DNA of 64,000 nt, from NCBI GenBank assembly GCA_034687125.1, contig JAQGBZ010000031.1, forward strand, positions 248,001 through 312,000, written 5' to 3'. The notes below the pieces were generated by a model. That model ran no database searches, was not told the DNA's origin, and was given only the letters and a program-made list of their open reading frames with translations. The stretch comes from Neelides folsomi. Taxonomy: Eukaryota; Arthropoda; Collembola; Neelipleona; Neelidae. Below are positions 61,740 to 64,000 of this stretch, piece by piece (position 1 is the stretch's first letter; each line of letters starts with the position of its first letter). Both the position numbers and the translations under genes were made by a program.

Positions 61740-64000
61740 CTGAAAGTTAAATAATCATTACTTTTTAAATTTTATTTAAAAATCATTTTTATTACACTTT
61801 TATTACATTTTTTATTTGCTCATTTAAATTATGCTAATTACAGTTAGCATTTACAATATTACATATATCCTACATACATTATGTAACATCCACCTGGGAG
61901 GAATTATGCAACTTTGAATTTCACGTAAGTTAATTAATTAATGAAAACAAAAACGTAAATAAAAAACATTTATTTTTTAATAATCGGATAGTAGTATATT
62001 TCTTTGCAAGGGTTAATCAAAATAGCAAAATTGCAAAGTTATGGAGCTTTTTAACCATATTCAGTAACCCAAATATTCCTTTAACGTTAGTTTAATAAAT
62101 GTAAATAATATTTATTATGTTTGCTTCGTTTATGAGCTTTGCATGATACTTCTAATATTACGTGAATTGGCAAATTTTCTTTATTGCTTTTTGGGTTGTT
62201 TGCGTTGCTTCAAGCATAATAAATCTATACCAAAGAGAAATTTTTCTTCTAAAATATCAATATCATGAATGTTTGAGAAATACGCTGAGTTGAGACATTG
62301 AGAGTGAAAGGGACAATTTTGAAAATGAAGGTCGCGTTGTTGAAAGAGGTCTGAATATGTGAAAAGAAGAAAAACGCTCGCGCTTAAATGCGACCCATGT
62401 CATTTATAAAGGAGGGGAGATGGGAGTTAATAAATAAGTACAAGGGAAAGATATAAAGAACCAACTGCACAAAACATCCCAAGAGAGAAACTTCCCCCTT
62501 TTCTTTAAAAAAGAAATGCTTAAAGGAAACAAACTTTTATATGCATTGTCATTGAGGAAAATGTTCCTTTGGGGTTTCAATCTCTCAACCTAAAGATTTC
62601 ATACTTTTTCATACATTTTGTAAACTTTGAAAAATGAATATGTATAAAGTGTATAATATGATATACCGTCCACACTGTGTACTACATAATATTAAGTTTA
62701 TGTAAACTATGTAAATACTAATACAGTATTGTAGTACCTATATGGTATTATTGTGTTAAAAGGTAAATGTCCAATTGAAGCCGTTGAGTAGCTATTAATT
62801 GTAAAGGGAAATATTTGATTAAATCTTTTTTTGTTAAATTTGTATGCTTTGGAGGATCAAAGGTCGTAGCGGGGAAAGAGTCAAGTGGGAAAATTGAGGA
62901 AAAATCATGAATGTGGAATGAAATTATATTTACTTATATGTATATACGAAGGGATAAATTATTATATCTTGAATTTTTATTCAAAGCTTTGCTTTGCTAC
63001 AAAAAAGTTGAATCGAATATGAAAGTTTGAGATTCCAAGCAGGATTTTTCCATTTCCTATTGAGAAAGTTTTCCAAAAATGTGATTTCCCTTTAGAGACA
63101 ATGGGGATCGAAGTTGGGAGTGTTGTTGTGATGCGAGAAGAGTTCAGCTGGAAGATCTCCTATACAAATTACGAAACAAAGAGAAAATCGTTCAAACGTA
63201 CTTTTCCCCCGACAAATACATTTAGATAAGAATTCACTCCCGGAGTGTGATCCTTCGAAGATGGGCAGGGGAATGGCGGTGAAAAAGAACGATGGAAGGA
63301 AAGTAATTACATAAAAGAAAACTTCATCCTCACTTCACAACTTTTACTCATTAATTTGTAAATTTTAATCAAAGAAGAATGAGGCCTTTTTGGTTAAACT
63401 TTCCCCACCCACACTTTATGGATATCATCACAGTTTGTTGTGCAGGTGTGGAAGTTTTTTTGTGCAAACACTTTTTTCTCCAATATTCACAAAGTGACAT
63501 CCAAAAAATCAATTTATAGGCTCCTCAAACATCACATTATGTTATCTTAATCGATAAAACGGGAAAAATAAAATGTGAGAAAAAATGTCTCTCTTTGATT
63601 CGATATTAACAATGTAAATACATATAACATACATACCATGTAATAACGGTATAATATTATAAAATAGTATATAAAATAATACAATATGACTAATATGGAT
63701 TGGAGCTTGGTTTTTAATCTTATGGTAGAGTGCATTCGCCATATAAAAATATAATGGTCTTGTATCAATCATGAATTCACGTTATTCACGTTATAATTTT
63801 ACTTACTTATATGCCAGAATGCTTTTGAATCTTTAATGTAATACAGTAGATGTATCCAGATATGTATAAAGAAGATATAACCGTATCGGATATTAAATTA
63901 TTAATAGATTGAATAGATTGAATAAAATAATAACGTACCCTTTTTTATTATTTATGCTGAACAAACTTGTTAGTTACTTTTATACTCTTTGAATTACACT
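61740..64000. other. Gene-poor right end of the window
   Basis: No exon chain with family similarity over 2.3 kb on either strand. GC-richer blocks near 62330-62500 and 63050-63320 carry short open frames without splice or homology support. It may be upstream sequence of copy 2 of PMP3 (leader exon) or of a gene outside the window. Confidence 0.4.

Noticed and set aside
62330-63320. GC-richer blocks suggesting a hidden gene near the right edge
   Set aside because: Only short frames, no exon chain and no family motifs.

Overview
This is a stretch of nuclear DNA from a small-genome, AT-rich invertebrate animal. Almost every gene is split into short exons by compact introns (mostly about 50-150 bp) with GT/AG borders. 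The gene content is metazoan: a two-pore K+ channel, Na+-coupled SLC6, SLC13 and SLC15 carriers, the ciliary transition-zone protein MKS1, a PIWI Argonaute, a kinesin-3-like motor, and secreted Kazal and CRAL-TRIO proteins. Two PMP3/UPF0057 proteolipids are also present. A small ecdysozoan (nematode-like or a compact panarthropod) fits best, but nothing in the window fixes the phylum. Most coding sequences had to be assembled exon by exon by hand; a model is called good when exon phases, reading frame and family alignment all agree.

Layout. 0-2.3 kb: a Kazal inhibitor running off the left edge and a TASK-type K2P channel, both minus. 2.6-4.8 kb: NOC4-like ribosome assembly factor, plus. 5.1-8.5 kb: SLC6 amino-acid transporter, minus, with a small TA-flanked inverted-repeat element in its last intron. 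9.4-16.7 kb: SLC13 transporter A, plus, with two possible first exons and three tandem phase-matched versions of one membrane exon. 17-18.6 kb: a poorly understood membrane-protein locus whose frame meets a TAG just before a His-rich tail. 18.9-22.4 kb: SLC13 transporter B, plus. 22.9-24.6 kb: zinc-finger protein, minus. 25.3-30.5 kb: SLC15 (PEPT) peptide transporter, minus. 31.6-35.3 kb: MKS1, plus, with a 382-bp mariner-type MITE in intron 1. 35.9-40.1 kb: PIWI, plus. 40.6-42.5 kb: secreted CRAL-TRIO protein, minus. 45.7-47.7 kb: lysosomal phospholipase A2/LCAT family, plus. 48.8-49.4 kb: SmD3-like protein with an RG-rich tail, plus. 50.0-56.5 kb: kinesin-3-like motor with a very long single-exon tail, minus. 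58.4-64 kb: gene-poor and AT-rich, holding two PMP3 genes, worn zinc-finger fragments and a CATGG-rich repeat patch.

How the genes relate. Four loci encode secondary-active nutrient carriers (SLC6, two SLC13, SLC15), and together with the Kazal, CRAL-TRIO and lipase genes this looks like a gut/epithelial nutrient set, although clustering may be chance. The two SLC13 genes are tandem same-strand paralogues. The most unusual points are the three-way exon choice in SLC13 A, the reciprocal loss of one of two SNT motifs in the SLC13 pair, the Met-for-Thr change in the first pore filter of the K2P channel, the TAG plus His-rich tail at 18.39 kb, and a possible motor-less kinesin isoform.
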